From Luscinia megarhynchos (taxonomy: Eukaryota; Chordata; Aves; Passeriformes; Turdidae): 64,000 bases of DNA. The stretch covers positions 806,001 through 870,000 of the forward strand of contig JAPFBE010000036.1 of assembly GCA_034336665.1 (NCBI GenBank), read 5' to 3'. The notes under the pieces are model-generated. The model was not told the DNA's origin, did no database searches, and saw only the letters and a list, made by a program, of their open reading frames with translations. This document shows, one piece after another, positions 1-12,195 of the stretch (its first letter is position 1; every line of letters begins with the position of its first letter). A program made the translations under genes and the position numbers.

Positions 1-410
1 GTGTCCTCAAACGCAATTTGGGCTCCTGCCTCAACTACAGTCCTCTGAGAGTACTGAACTGTGGATCAGTGGGCACAGACCAGGCCCCAGAAGCGGGTGA
101 GAAGCTGCTGGTTTTCATTGGGGTAGGCAAGGCACCCTTATGTCAGGTGGCAGGTAAGTTTGTCAGGGTTGATTACCTGTTCAGGTGCAAAGTCCCAGGC
201 AATGGGAGGTTGTAGCCACCCTTGGAACCTGCCCAAATCCTGCCACCCAGGGACCAGGTGCTTCAGGGCACATTTCAATGTTGCATCACCCAAAATTTGT
301 TTTCTCTTACACCAGGACAACACCAGATTCCACAAACCCCATAATATGCTAAAAGTATTATTTAGTGGTATTAAACAGATCATGTAACAATGAACAAGGA
401 CCTCAGGAGC
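1..410. other. Unassigned non-coding sequence at window start
   Basis: No convincing coding exon, RNA gene or known repeat was recognised. Short open frames on both strands show no family signature. It probably belongs to UBE2R2 intron 2, since exon 3 lies downstream and exons 1-2 were not found in the window. Confidence 0.3.
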
Positions 411-1393
411 TGTCACAGTGTGACTTGGGTTTTGCCAATTTTAATATATTTAATTTCTTTTAGAAATAGGATTTAGGAGTAGAGACAAGGCAGGCTTAAA
501 ACTTAAAAGGGTACAAGAAGAAATTTATTAATTACACAAAAAAGAATTCAGAATAAGATTCCTAGATTGTTCCCTCCTCCCCTTTCCTTCATTGCACATT
601 TCTTAACAACAACATACAGAGAACACTTCAGTCAGTTATCTACTTAATCATTTCAGTTCACTCAAGAGAGAAAAGTCCCGTTTTCAATTTAGGCTTAGGG
701 AGGTGTCTTCACCTTCACAGTCTGCATCCGCCCGGGACCTACAGAACCATGAATTTTCCTCCCATTTACACAGTCCTTCCAGAGCCGTGTTATGGGTTAC
801 AATGCACACATGGGGTACTACTTTTAAAGGCAGGCTGGTGCAAAAAACCAAAATTCTCTTCATCTCCTTCTCTATCAAATGTCTCTGTTCATATTCCAGT
901 CCCAAAACAGAGAGCTCAATTTCCCCGAGGCAAAAAGTCTTCTTCTCAAGCACCCCAAACCTCCCCAAGTATATTTCACAGTTTAAAGGTATTTTAGTGA
1001 AGTCACAATCCCCTTAGCCCACAAAAAAGGTTTTCAGCTACTTAACAGTTGCATCTTTTCAATCTCTTCCCATCAGGAACTTTATCTTCATTCCGCTGAC
1101 TTCTGTGGACTCCATGCTTTATTCCTTCTCATTCAGGGGAGCTCAGAAGATCGAGAATCTTATCCAGACATAAAGAAGTTAAAATTGTATCCAGATCGTA
1201 AAGAAGCCACATGGGCAGTTGGAAGCCTCTTCTCTCAGAACGGGGAGGGAAGGGGGGAAGGGAGAGCCTTTGGTGGCTCCCCGATTGCCCCCGCTTGGCC
1301 ATGCCACGTCGAGAGTCGAGCCCAGGCCGCAGGGGTCTGCCTGGAGCCATGTGGCCAGTCCAGGCCCCCCACTAAGCCAGGGCCGGGGTCCCA
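411..1393 (-). mobile_element. Truncated LTR, same family as the solo LTR at 56813-58158
   Basis: Read on the minus strand, this segment follows the 56813-58158 LTR closely over most of its length. It ends in the same TGTCACA-type terminus at 411. The similarity fades near 1393, so the LTR 5' part (roughly 340 bp of the other copy) is missing. No target-site duplication was found, as expected for a truncated copy. It lies in a UBE2R2 intron, antisense to the gene. Confidence 0.75.
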
Positions 1394-1645
1394 AGCCATT
1401 TACATATTGGGGTTAATCCTCCAATTACAGCTTCAGATAGTAAAATCATATACCCCCAGTTTGTCCTCCCCCAACTCACTTTTGTTTATACTTTTTGGGG
1501 CCTGAGACAGTAAGGTGTCCTTGAGTTTCAGGCCTAGAGAGAAATTGTTTTGTCTGAATAAAATATGAGAACGGTATCTGACAGGCTATGGAGTTTTAGA
1601 GTTATACACTAAAGCAGTGCTGATCTGAAAATATAAAAGCTAAAT

Positions 1646-2840
1646 CCTAAGGCATCACCACCACCTCCCTGGGCAGCACATTCCGATGCTGAACCAGTTT
1701 CTAATATCCAGTCTAAACTTCCCCTGGCACAGCTTAAGACTGTGTCCTCTTGTCCTGTGACTGGTTGCCTGGTAGCAGAGCACAATCCCCACCTGGCTAC
1801 AACCTCCTTTCAGGTAGTTGTAGAGAGTGATAAGGTCTCCCCTGAGCCTCCTTTTCTCCAGGCCAAACAACCCTAGCTGCCTCAGTCTCTCCTCATAGGA
1901 CTTGTGTGCTAGACCCTTTCATCAGCCTTGTTGCCCTTCTGTGGACATGCTCCAGCATCTCAACATCCTTCCTAAACTGAGGGTCCCACAACTGGACACA
2001 GTATTCAAGGTGCGGCCTAACCAGTGCCAAGTACAGGAGAAGAATCACTTCCCTGCTCCTGCTGGCCACACTATTGCTGATACAGGCCAGGATGCCATTG
2101 GCCTTCTTGGCCATGTGGGCACACTGCTGGCTCATGTTCAGCCTGCTCTCAATCAGTACCCCCATGTCCCTGTCTGCCTTGCCACTGTTCAGCCACTCTG
2201 TCCCTAACCTGTAGTTCTGCATGGGGTTGTTGTGACCAAAGAGCAGGACCTAGCACTTGATCTTGTTAAACTTCGTATTGTTGGATTTGGCCCATCTATC
2301 CAGCCTGTCCAGGTTCCTCTGCAAAGCTCTCCTACCTTCCAGCAGATTGACTCCCTCCCAACCTGGTGTCATCTGCAAATTTGCTAGTGGTAGACTTGAT
2401 CCCCTCATCCAGATCATCAATAAAGATGCTAAACCGGACTGGGTCTAACACTGATCCCTGGGGAACACCACCAGTGACTAGCCACCAACTCAATGCAGCA
2501 CTATTCCCCACCATTCTCTGGTCCTGGCCCTCCAGCCAGTTCTTAACCCAGCAAAGGGTGCACCTGTCCAAGCCATGGGCTGCCAGCTTTTCCAGAAGTA
2601 TGCTGTGGGAGACAGTGTCAAAGGCTTTGCTGAAGTCCAGGTAGACAACATACACAGCCTTCCCCTCATCCACCAGGTGATTCACCTGGTCATAAAAGGA
2701 GATCTGGTTGGTCAGGCAGGACCTGCCCCTCCCAAATCCATGCTGGGAGATGTATTCCCTCATCTTCTCCACAAGATAACTCCCCCGGCAGAGCAAGGCC
2801 ATCAATGCCATGGCAAAGCACAGAGCCATCATTTGTTACT
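1646..2840 (-). mobile_element. CR1 LINE, 5'-truncated, decayed reverse transcriptase
   Basis: The minus strand encodes the C-terminal half of a CR1-type non-LTR reverse transcriptase. [13 protein letters not shown] and FADDTRLGG motifs lie in 2332-2832, followed by the thumb and C-terminal segments in 1893-2222 and 1655-1870. Stops and frame changes separate these blocks, so it is a dead copy. CR1 is the dominant LINE of birds and usually lacks its 5' end, as here. It sits in UBE2R2 intron 2, antisense to the gene. Confidence 0.9.
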
Positions 2841-2982
2841 ACATGTTCCCAAACTCAGCAAAATAAAGAGATAAGAGGTGGAACTGACAATCTCCATGTC
2901 TCACACAGGAGCTTGCTACTTAATAACTACTATAACTATAATATACAATATATCTAACTGCCTTTGTTTGCCACTAAAAAGG

Positions 2983-3362
2983 ACTGGTGGGTTACCTGGA
3001 CTGGATGCCAGGTGCCCACCAAGCCGCTCTATCATTCCCCCTTCCCAGCTGGACAGAGGAGAGAAAATAAGATGGAAAATGACTCGTAGGTTGAGATAAG
3101 GCAGTTTACTAAAGCAAAAGGCTGCACACACACAGACAAAGGGGAACAAAACAAGGATTTTATTCTCTACTTCCCATCAGTGAGTGATGTCCAGCCAATT
3201 CCCAGGAAGTAGGGCTTCAACAAGTGTAGTGGTTGCTCCGGAAGGCAAATATTGCAAATAACAAATGCCCCCCTTCTTAAGCTTTTATATCTGAGTTGAT
3301 GCCATATGGTATGGAATATCCCTTTGGTCCATTTGGGTCAGCTGGCCTGGTTGTGTCATCAA
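2983..3362 (-). mobile_element. ERVL-type LTR fragment next to UBE2R2 exon 3
   Basis: The minus strand contains the block GGGATATTCCATACCATATG and a downstream 'TTGCTTT...TATCTCAACC' R/U5 region. Both are shared with the LTR at 30213-30798 and partly with 63679-63948. Both ends look eroded. The fragment stops about 50 bp before the splice acceptor of exon 3. Confidence 0.6.
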
Positions 3363-3411
3363 ATCTATGCGTCAAGCCAGGCTATTCTCAACTTTTGTTT
3401 CTGTCTTGCAG

Positions 3412-3509
3412 AATGGAGATGTATGTATTTCAATTCTTCATCCACCTGTAGATGACCCACAAAGTGGAGAGCTGCCCTCTGAGAGGTGGAATCCTACCCA
3501 AAATGTCAG
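3412..3509 (+). CDS. UBE2R2: UBE2R2 exon 3 (catalytic-cysteine exon)
   Basis: UBE2R2 (CDC34B) is a cytoplasmic/nuclear E2 enzyme that passes ubiquitin from E1 to substrates of cullin-RING ligases, building mainly K48 chains. This 98-nt exon lies between a TTGCAG acceptor and an AG|GTAACT donor. It translates as NGDVCISILHPPVDDPQSGE and continues to ...NPTQNVR. The fifth residue is the active-site cysteine (codon 3424-3426). The following HPPVDD acidic insert marks Cdc34-type E2s and separates this gene from ordinary E2s. The exon ends after two bases of an Arg codon, which exon 4 completes with a G. If human numbering holds, 88 residues (exons 1-2) lie upstream of the window and the cysteine is residue 93. 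The reading frame is intact. Confidence 0.95.
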
Positions 3510-4730
3510 GTAACTGTGAATCTGTGATGTACAGCAGTGGCCTCAAAGGCTTGTGATCTCTCTCCAAGACTAAGGCCTGTGTTGGGAAAGTTTTGGAACA
3601 GAATTCAAAATTTTGGGAGCTTTAGGTCCTTAACTGGGTGGGAACCAGACTTATCGAGTTGTCTGAAGTGCTGATGCTGAGATGCCCCAATGATGGGCTA
3701 ACAATGTGGAGAAATCTGTCCTGTTCACAGGGTTTCATGCTCCTAAAGCAACTGATTTCAATTTTTCTGCCCTTCCCCAGTCATTTTTATCCTATAGTTA
3801 GGTTTTTCAAACTCTTCCAAGATGCCACTAGTGGAAAAGAACATTTTTGGGTATTTGTGCCCAGTAGGAGTAATTTTATTCATAATACTGCCTGCTGTTT
3901 GCCTTACAGCATTTGTGTGTCTCCTCTCCTGCAGTGTGATATCTTGAGCAGTTAGCCAGGTAGCTTTCTTCCTGACAGAAAGACCCAAAGGATCACTAAG
4001 TATTAGAGGCATTTGGGGCTGACCTGTCTTTTTTTTTTCGTTTTAAACACCATCTTAATTTCATTCTCATTACAAGATACTGCCAATAAAGAACTGATGA
4101 AACTCATATCAAGTAGCAGTTTACCTGTGCAGCTGGAGTAGTAAGTGATGTAGTGAAAAAACCCTGAAGTAAGGTACTTTCTGTTCTAACATTTTAATCT
4201 GATTTATTTTCCAAATAAGGGTAAAATAATTGCCTCTAGATTTTTATCATATGAGAATTATTCTTGCTCTCAGATTTATTACATGTTGGTTTCTCAACTT
4301 GAAATCTGTTATTTATTGGTAAATCCAGGTAAGGATCTCAGGACACCTGAGGGAATACAGTGATTTGAAAAGGATTGTCTGACAGTTTAACTTAGCCTTC
4401 ATCTAACCTGGCTTCACAAAATTCATTTCAAAAGAGCCTCTGTCAAAGCAAAGATCTAGCAAGGGGGATTCAATGGATTCTTGACCCTTGAAATATAATT
4501 GTAACACACACTGCAAAGTGGTGAACTAGAGCTAACATAGCAGGAGACTAGGAATTGTAGCAGTCAGCAAATTATAACAAATGATGTTCCTCCTGGAGCA
4601 TGCTACTTGAAGGTTAAAAAGACCCAAGAGAAATGGTGTATCTTAGCTGCATGAAGTCATGAAGAGTTGGGAATCTGATCCTTAAAGCTTGAGGTAATGG
4701 TTATCTAATCCATCTGTACCAAATACACAT
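3510..4730. other. UBE2R2 intron 3, unique-looking part
   Basis: AT-rich non-coding sequence between exon 3 and the solo LTR at 4731. No gene or clear repeat was seen. Confidence 0.4.
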
Positions 4731-5565
4731 TGAAATAAATGCGCCAGGAGACCAGCTCCTTTATAAGGCCTTTATTAGAGATCAGCTCTGGGTGGGGGAC
4801 CCGAACGGCTGCGCACACCGCTGCTGCTCCCGAAAGGCAACACCAAGGAGGAGAAGTCGTTCAGTTCTGTCTTCACAGGCAGAGCTGGGTCTTTTATCCT
4901 CACGGGTCCCTAGAAAGACTACTGTGACTCGTTATTGCAAGGGGAGGTCCTGATGGTAGGATGCTATTTAGGTCACGGTGCAGCTCCGGATGGTGACTTT
5001 GCCTTCTCCGTTATTTTTTTTCCCCAGCTCTGGAACACTATTCTCAGTCTTAGATATTATTTGTGCTCGTTTTTTTAGGGGTTTCAGCTCTGAATGGTGT
5101 CCCAGCAGTCTCTACGTCTTTCATTTGCATGTCACTCCTCCTCCTCTGTCACAGGCGCCATTTTGGGGAGGCACTGAGGGCATTAACCCGACGGGAGGGA
5201 AAGGACAATTGGGGACGAAAACAGGGTGAGGCAAAGAACTTAACATTAACAATTAACATTACAGACAACTGGAAACATTTATAAAAACACACAACTTTAA
5301 CCGCTGTAGAACTTTCTCTGGGGAATGTTCCCGTGATACCACTTGGCCTGCCCGGGACCCCAGAGCGGGGCTGGAACCACGGGCAGCACCCCCCCGCTTC
5401 CCGCAGGAACGGGAACGGGGTCGGGACGGGGACCAGGGACAGGAAGGGGAACGGGAACCGAATCGGCACCAGGGACAGGAAGGGAAGCGGGATCGGGATT
5501 GGGGGCAGCCGCCCCGCGCAAGCCAGGAGCAGAGCAAAACTTCTCAGAAGGATTTATTCATAACA
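4731..5565 (-). mobile_element. Solo LTR of the gammaretrovirus-like family (same as 32280-33162)
   Basis: The minus strand begins TGTTATGAATAAATCC (ending at 5565) and ends CATTTATTTCA (at 4731). It matches the two LTRs of the provirus at 32280-49522 along its length. It is flanked by the perfect 5-bp duplication CACAT (4726-4730 and 5566-5570), so it is a complete solo LTR left by LTR-LTR recombination. It contains a GGAACG-type minisatellite at about 5403-5515. The insertion is in UBE2R2 intron 3, antisense to the gene. Confidence 0.92.
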
Positions 5566-5570
5566 CACAT

Positions 5571-6680
5571 TCTAGTTCAGATTTTTAAAAAGGAAAAATA
5601 GGCTTGAATACTATCTTGTTATACTGCTAAGCTAACATTTACCTGTCCCTCTGCTCAGATGGCTATTAAACTGTTTTTTTCATACATCTGGTATGGTTAT
5701 GACTAGGTGATAAGCTTCAACTTATAGTTAGAAAACAGCTTTCGGCATTAGTTGCTTATAATGCACACACATTTTGAGTATTTCACAATATACAACCCTA
5801 AAGATTGACATGAAACTTCTTATGGTACTAGTTCTCTGATTTCTGCTCTCCCTTACCATGGTGCAGTTTTTGGTGCTTACTCTTGGAACATGTTGATCTT
5901 AACAGTGATATTTGGAGAGAAAACATTCCTTAGCTGTATCAGCAAGCAAAAATAAAACTTGTCCTTCACTGTTAGCCTACTGCCTGTGTAACCTAGGGCT
6001 TGTCTTCAGCTGCTGAATTTTGTAAATCTGCTTACTACAGATGACTGGATGAAGCGTCTGGAGTGAGGAATGTCATTCTTCAACTTTGAAAGCACTGCAC
6101 ATCTCTACACCTAATGGTTTCAAGCATGCTTATTAATTTTTTTAAACACAGTCAATATGGACTTTCCCATCACTCAGAGCTAGATGACGCTGGCATAAGT
6201 AAATATAGCAAACATCCAGCAAGAGGTGAAGGAATGCAGCTGTGATCTGTATGGCAGAAAGTATTGCTTTTCTTATATCACATAAAGCTGAGGAAGTGGT
6301 GGCAGGGCTTAGGGGTTGAGGCTCTTTGATAAATTTTAACCTTTCTCCCTATCTTGCCTGGTCTCACTCTCTTTTGAGTTGCACAGGCAAGAATTCAGCA
6401 CAATATTCAAGATGTTGGTACATCTGTATCTTGTGCTGATATATGATGCCCCATCTTACTACTGCTTTGTTTTCTCAGGATACCCATTTTTGTTGGGGTT
6501 TTTTGGCTGCTTTAGTGCATTGAGCTGTTTGCAGAAACTGTTCAGATGTAACATTACTTTCAGTACAGTCTAAGTCTAATACTTTTGTTGATATATGGAG
6601 AGAAAAAGGCAGTTAACAGTTCTGATTCCTTGAGCCTCTACTGGCTTCTCTCCCCTGCTGATAAAGGGGTGTAGAGGGAC
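5571..6680. other. UBE2R2 intron 3, no recognised feature
   Basis: AT-rich intronic sequence without a supported gene, exon or repeat. Confidence 0.4.
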
Positions 6681-7136
6681 TGTCCTGGTTCTGGCCAGGA
6701 CAGAGTTAAGTTTTTTACAGCAGCCATGAGGGAGTGGAGCCTGGACCAGTGTGGCCACGGCTAGGAGGTTTTATTTGCCACCTCACATCATTGCCAGGGG
6801 TGGGGGTAGGGCACTGGCTTCTGAGAAGGGTGGGGCTTCCGGTGGAGAAAACTGGTGTGGCAGGAGGGAAAAACCCCGCCAGGCATTTGTTCATTGTTGA
6901 CCAGGATCCATGGTGAGCATTTTTGCATGTGAATCACCCTCTTTTTTGTACACTTTTGTTATTTATATTGTTGCTGTTATTGTTGTTTTCTAATCTCATT
7001 GCTGTTTCCGGTAAATTGTTCTTATCTCAACCCGTGATCTTTTTTGCCTCCCATCAGAGGGGGGAGGGGAGCCAGCTGGTCATGGTCTTTTTAGTGAGAG
7101 TACTAAATTGGGGAATACCATTCCTAAACCAGGATA
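6681..7136 (+). mobile_element. Solo ERVL-type LTR
   Basis: Begins TGTCCTGGTTCTGGCCAGGA and ends CTAAACCAGGATA, close to the usual TG...CCAGGACA termini of avian ERVL LTRs. It carries the 'TTATCTCAACCC' block shared with the LTRs at 30213 and 2983. Flanks GGGAC (6676-6680) and GGCAC (7137-7141) agree at 4 of 5 bases and are a plausible eroded target-site duplication. Confidence 0.7.
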
Positions 7137-7141
7137 GGCAC

Positions 7142-9039
7142 TCACTGAAGACAACAGCACTGTAATCACTTAAACCAAAGTGATATGGCAGCTGATGAGC
7201 ACACTGTTCCCCAGAGTGGGGTGGGGGATGTAAGAAAGCAAAGGTGGGCTTTAAATACCCACTCTTCATGCAAACAACTTGCATGAAATAACATGCCAGA
7301 AGAACCTCACTTAAGGGAGAAACAGATCCATAACTATACTGGAGAGGGTCAGTCTGTATCCAGTCTGGTGCAGTTTGTATGTGATACTGAGGATGTTTTC
7401 AGTCACACATGGTGGAACTTTTTATGATTCCTGTCCTGTCAGATCCCCTGTTCTGGGATCCCTTCCTGTTACTATACCTTATTCACCTTGCTTACCCACA
7501 GCAGCAGGGTTTGAGTTGGAGGACACTGGCCAGCTTTTAAGGATATCAGCAGTGATGGAGTTGATCTAATGTGCTGGTCAGAAATTAAAAGTGCAGTGTC
7601 TCACCTCTAATAGACAGTAGATAGAGCATGGTAGAGTGGGTGCTAAATCCAGATGTGAATTCCTGTCCTCGGCCTTCTCTAGATTTTGCTTGCTTTACCG
7701 TAATGATGCTGAAGCTGACATGCTGGCTTTGCAGCCTGATTGCTGAGAATTCAAAGACTTTTAAATTAATTCCTGAGTTGAAGTAAAAGATTATTTATTT
7801 TCTGCCCAACATTTCAGTCTGACCAGACAGCTTTTTCCAGAGCTGCTGTTCTATTTCCTACTGAATTATATTATTTGGAAAGCAAGTTGTGTATGACTCC
7901 TGATAGCTATGCTGAACAGTCTGGCCAGATGCAAGTGTTTAGTTTCAAAACCTTCCTAATAACTCTTCATCCAAATGGCCAAACATTTCCTGGAATTGTA
8001 TCCCAGATAAATGATATGCTTGTAGATACACTCAGCATGCACTGCTCTGAATGTGCCTCTAAATCAGTTCAAGTACAGTTGGGGCTGTAGTCTCCTTTAA
8101 TCATGTTCTGCAAAGCAGTTGTTATGTACTGCTGTATTTCAAGACTTATTTCCTTGTCTATTGTTCTTCCCTTCCATTTAAATTAAAAGCTGTTCAAAGC
8201 AGGACCACCTCAGACACAGGAAGCTGTTGTGGTGGTAGCTACAGCCAGGTGGCCAGGTGTGTAGAGCTGCCTGATGGGATTTGCTGTTGAGTTTTATGCT
8301 GGTTTTGACTGTGTGAGGAACAAAGGGCTGAATTTCTGAAGTGCAAATAGTTGTAGAAAATGCTAAAGGGTCTGGGTGAGGGAGGTTGTGTTTGTCCCTG
8401 GTAAATGCCAGCAGAGCAGGACAGCTGGCTAGCTCTGGGCTGCTGCTAGAAATCCAGGAAGGCTATCTGTCTGCCAGGAGTTACATGACTGACTCATGCT
8501 GGCTTTGCCGAGTACCAGCACCTCAGTCTTGCTGGACCCTTGCTATCTTGACTGAGTGTTGAGTACAGCAAGGAGAAGACGGTGCAGATATTCTTCAAGT
8601 ACTGCTACAGCAGTTTTGGCACACAGGCTGAGGAGAGGGGAGACCTGGCCACAGCTCCAACTTCTTAATACACTGTGGGATAGGGAAGGCAGTGCAGCCT
8701 CCTCTGATGGCCTTGGGTTGTATTGGTCAGGGTAAGCAAAGAGCCTGGCTTTCTGCTGTGAGGCTGAATGTCATGAAGAACAGGCTCACCAAGCAGGTTT
8801 CCAACCCTGCACCATCTGTAGGTGGTACGGATAAGCTGAATTCTGGGGTGATGCAAGTTTTACCTGCTGCCCCATCACAAGCACGTGTACAGACATGACA
8901 GTCTGTCATCAGATTAGGTCTTTGAGGTTTGTATTGTGTCATCTTCTCTATGCTGATCACCACGGTCTGAAGTTCATAAGTATTTGCTCATACTCCTACT
9001 ATTGTCCTGTTGCCTTTTTCCCAACCTGGAAATGAAACT
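7142..9039. other. UBE2R2 intron 3, no recognised feature
   Basis: Long non-coding stretch. The short open frames on both strands show no family signature and no paired splice sites that fit UBE2R2. Confidence 0.4.
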
Positions 9040-9527
9040 GGAGATAATTTTAGTAAGGAGGTAATATAAATGGGATCTTTATTTGAAGGCCTCCAGGGGC
9101 AGTTATGGAAAGATGTCCACAAAAGCCCACCCCACCCCCCCCAGGGATGAGTAGATTTTTATAGGAAATTAGCATAATTGATAAAAAGCACCACTTAGAA
9201 GGACAAGTGGTGATGCAATTCCCCCCCAGGTCAAGCCCCTTCTCTGGAGCTCCCCTTCAGCATTAGTTGTACTTTGTCCATGAAATGTATCTTGAAGAGT
9301 TGTTCTCGGCCTTGGTTCCCAGGAAAAACCAAGATAGCACTGGGGCCTTGTACCTCCCAGGGCTTGGAGCTCTGGAATTTGTTTTGTCTTTCTGCCTAGG
9401 GAAAGGCCATGGAAAAGTACTGGGAAAGCTAGTCATTAATACAATAGGCTACAGAGCTACAAATATATGTGTGAAGACTATAGAAAACAGAAAAAAAAGG
9501 CAAAACCCAGATGGCATCAGTCCCTAG
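9040..9527 (-). repeat. Possible LTR fragment (minus)
   Basis: On the minus strand a TTCAAATAAAGAT poly(A)-signal block is followed by a short U5-like tail, and a C-run lies upstream. This resembles the 3' part of an LTR. The family was not identified and no duplication was found. Confidence 0.3.
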
Positions 9528-11037
9528 TGTATTGGGTTTGCATGGCCAGGTTTTGACAGCAGAGGGGCTACAGGGATGGCATCTGTGAGAAGCTGCCAGA
9601 AGCTTCCCCCCTGTCCAGCAGAGCCAACACCAGCCGGCTCCAGGATGGACCCACTTCTGGACAAGGCTGGGCCAATCAGGAATGATGGTAATGCCTCTGT
9701 GATAACATATTTAAGAAGAAAGAAAACTAAGTGACTGCGCAGTTGTAATTGCAGCCAGAGCGGGGTGAGAACGTCAGAGCAACAGCTCTGCAGACACCAA
9801 TGTCAGTGGAGAAGGGGAGCATGAGGTGCTCCAGGTGCCAGAGCCGAGAATCCCATGCAGCCCATGGTGAAGACCATGATGAAGCAGCTGTACTCCTGCA
9901 GCCCATGGAGGACCTCACACTGGAGCAGAGGGATGCCTGAGAGGGGGCTGTGAACCTGTGGGAGGCCCGTGCTGGAGCAGGCTACTGATAGGGACCTGCA
10001 GACCCGTGGAGAGAGGAGGCCATGTTGGAGCAGGTTTCCTGGTAGGACTTGTGATCCTATGGGGGACCCACATTGGAGCAAGCAGTGCCTGGATGATTGC
10101 ACTCCATGGAAAGGAACCCACACTGGAGCTGGAGAACTGTCTGTGGGATGGACTCACGTTGGAGAAGTTTGTGGAGGACTGTCTCCTGTGGGAGGGACTC
10201 CATGTTGGAGCAGGGGAAGGACTCCTGTCCCTGAGAAGTGGCAGAAACGAGTGATGAACTGACCATAACCTCCATTCCCGTCTCCCTGTGCTGCTGGGGG
10301 AGGAGGTAGAGCTGGGAAGGAGGGTGGGATGGTGTCGGGGGCTGGGATTTGTTCCCTTACTGTTCCACTTCTTTTGGAGAATTTTTCCCATTATTATGCT
10401 AAGGAAGCCTGCCAGGTTACACCTAAGCTCTTCATGGCTCGAGACAAAGGGGTGGGTGGGGGCTGTCTCCCGGGCTTTTCTCTCGCCGGCGGGGTCTGAG
10501 GGGAGTGCAGACTGCTCGTTTCCAGCCCACGCCGCCTGAACGCCAGGAAGCGAGGCTCTCTCTGGTCAGACACTGCCCGGCCATCTGCTCCGCATCCAGC
10601 CTCCTACCTCTGAGACCACAGCTGACCACCAAGACCCAAATGATGAGCGGGGAGCCCTTCCTCCACCCTTCTCCTACCTGGGACACAGCTGCCGCTGCCG
10701 CCTCCCCCCCGCTCCCGTCCGCCACCTCCGCAGCTGCGCGGGCACTGCCCCGCTTTTCACCACCGGGACTGGACGCAGGCAGGGTGTGTCTGCGGCTGGG
10801 AGAAGGACTGGAACTGAGTTATTTGTTCTGTTTTGTTGCTAATTTTCATAGCTGCTGTTGTTTCTGTTTGTCCGGTTAGATATATTAGTGAAGAGCTGTT
10901 ATTCCTACCCCCTTATCTCTGCCTGAGAGTCCCTGATTCAAAAATTAAAATACTTGGGAGGGAGAGGGCTTACATTCTCTCCTTCAAAGAGGAGCTTCTG
11001 CCTTTATTGGCAGACACCTGTCCTTCAAACTAGGACA
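9528..11037 (+). mobile_element. Long solo LTR (ERVL-like) with internal tandem array
   Basis: Starts TGTATTGGGTTTGCATGGCC and ends CCTTCAAACTAGGACA. The last ~110 bp match the end of the ERVL proviral LTRs at 53238 and 60312 ('TCTGCCTTTATTGGCAGA' block), so they are related families. At 9910-10220 there is an imperfect array of about seven units of 36-55 bp, each ending in a TTGGAGCAGG-like core. The stretch 10430-10790 is GC-rich. It lies 366 bp upstream of UBE2R2 exon 4. No exact target-site duplication was seen. Confidence 0.75.
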
Positions 11038-11129
11038 GATGGAAGGAAGGTGTTTTTTAAGGTCTTATTTTACTTCTCATCCTGCTTTGATTTTGTCATC
11101 CCCAGTTCAAGTCTGTTTCGCCCATGATG

Positions 11130-11275
11130 GTGTTTGGTGAGTGATGTCTCCCTGCCTTTATCTCAACCCATGAACCCTTCATTATATTTTCTCTCCTTTG
11201 TACAGTTGCAGAGGGGAGTGAGGGCAGCTTTGGTGTGTCCCTGCCATCCAGCCAACATCAACCCACTGCACTTAG
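11130..11275 (+). repeat. ERVL-type LTR 3' fragment
   Basis: The block 'TATCTCAACCCATGA' followed by a G-rich GAGGGGAGTGAG stretch resembles the 3' part of the LTRs at 6681 and 30213. It is short and lacks both termini, so the assignment is tentative. Confidence 0.4.
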
Positions 11276-11402
11276 ATATTCTTAATTATTCATAAGTTTT
11301 GACTTTAAACATGTTTCTGATGTATCACCTAAAGAAGGTGTCAGCATCCAGAATCCATGAATGTGTTAGCTCTGACTCTGCTGCTGTGATTATCTCTTTC
11401 AG

Positions 11403-11537
11403 GACTATCTTACTGAGTGTAATCTCTTTGCTTAATGAGCCCAACACTTTCTCTCCTGCCAACGTGGATGCATCAGTCATGTTCAGGAAATGGAGAGACA
11501 GTAAAGGAAAAGACAAGGAGTATGCTGAAATCATAAG
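11403..11537 (+). CDS. UBE2R2: UBE2R2 exon 4
   Basis: 135-nt exon between a TCTTTCAG acceptor and an AG|GTAAGC donor. The first G completes the Arg codon begun in exon 3. It encodes [18 protein letters not shown] and runs on to [10 protein letters not shown], the C-terminal helices of the E2 core. The last Arg codon is split with exon 5. The reading frame is open and strongly conserved. The exon sits between LTR-derived sequence ending at 11275 and another LTR starting near 11636, so only about 230 bp of non-repeat sequence remains around it. Confidence 0.95.
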
Positions 11538-11635
11538 GTAAGCTTTACTGTGTGTGATGCTGTGCTACTCGCCTCCTGCTTTGAATCCTATGAAACAGGC
11601 TGATTTCAGAATTTGCTAAAACCAGCTTCTTGCTG

Positions 11636-12159
11636 TGTGTTGGGGGTTGGGTTTTGTTTCCCTTTTCTCTTTGTGGAATTTTTCCCATTGTGATGCTAAG
11701 AACTTGTTGGCTACACCTTAGCACGGATGGGGGGCGGGCAGGTAAAGGAGGTGGGGGTAGCTGCTCTCTCTCTGGCTCTCGCTCTCCTGGCTCGGAGGAG
11801 AACGGTCACTGGAAAAATCCCGCTCTCCCACACCAACGCCGGGAGCTGCTTTCCTCGGCTGGGGGACCCCGCAACCCCCTGCCCGGACGCCCCTCCACGC
11901 ATCATGTTGGAGCACCAGGACCGACACAGCGCCCAAGATCCGTGAGCAGCGTCTCTCCTCCACCCTTCCCATCCGGGACAAAGCCGCCGTCACCCCCAGC
12001 GTCCCTGCAGCCACGCGGGATCACCGCACCTCCCCCTACTACCGGGAGCTGGCCGGTGCTGCCTGCTAGCTGGAACAGTAACTGCACCACAGGGGAAAGG
12101 TGCTGTTGGAACTGTTACTGGGTTCCTGTTCTGTTTTATTGTTTCTTGTTGTTTGCCTT

Positions 12160-12195
<36 letters not shown>

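Noticed and set aside
9915..10391. 158-codon minus-strand frame and parallel + frames at 9958-10262
   Set aside because: They arise from the tandem array in the LTR at 9528-11037; the repeated peptide reflects DNA repetition, not a gene.
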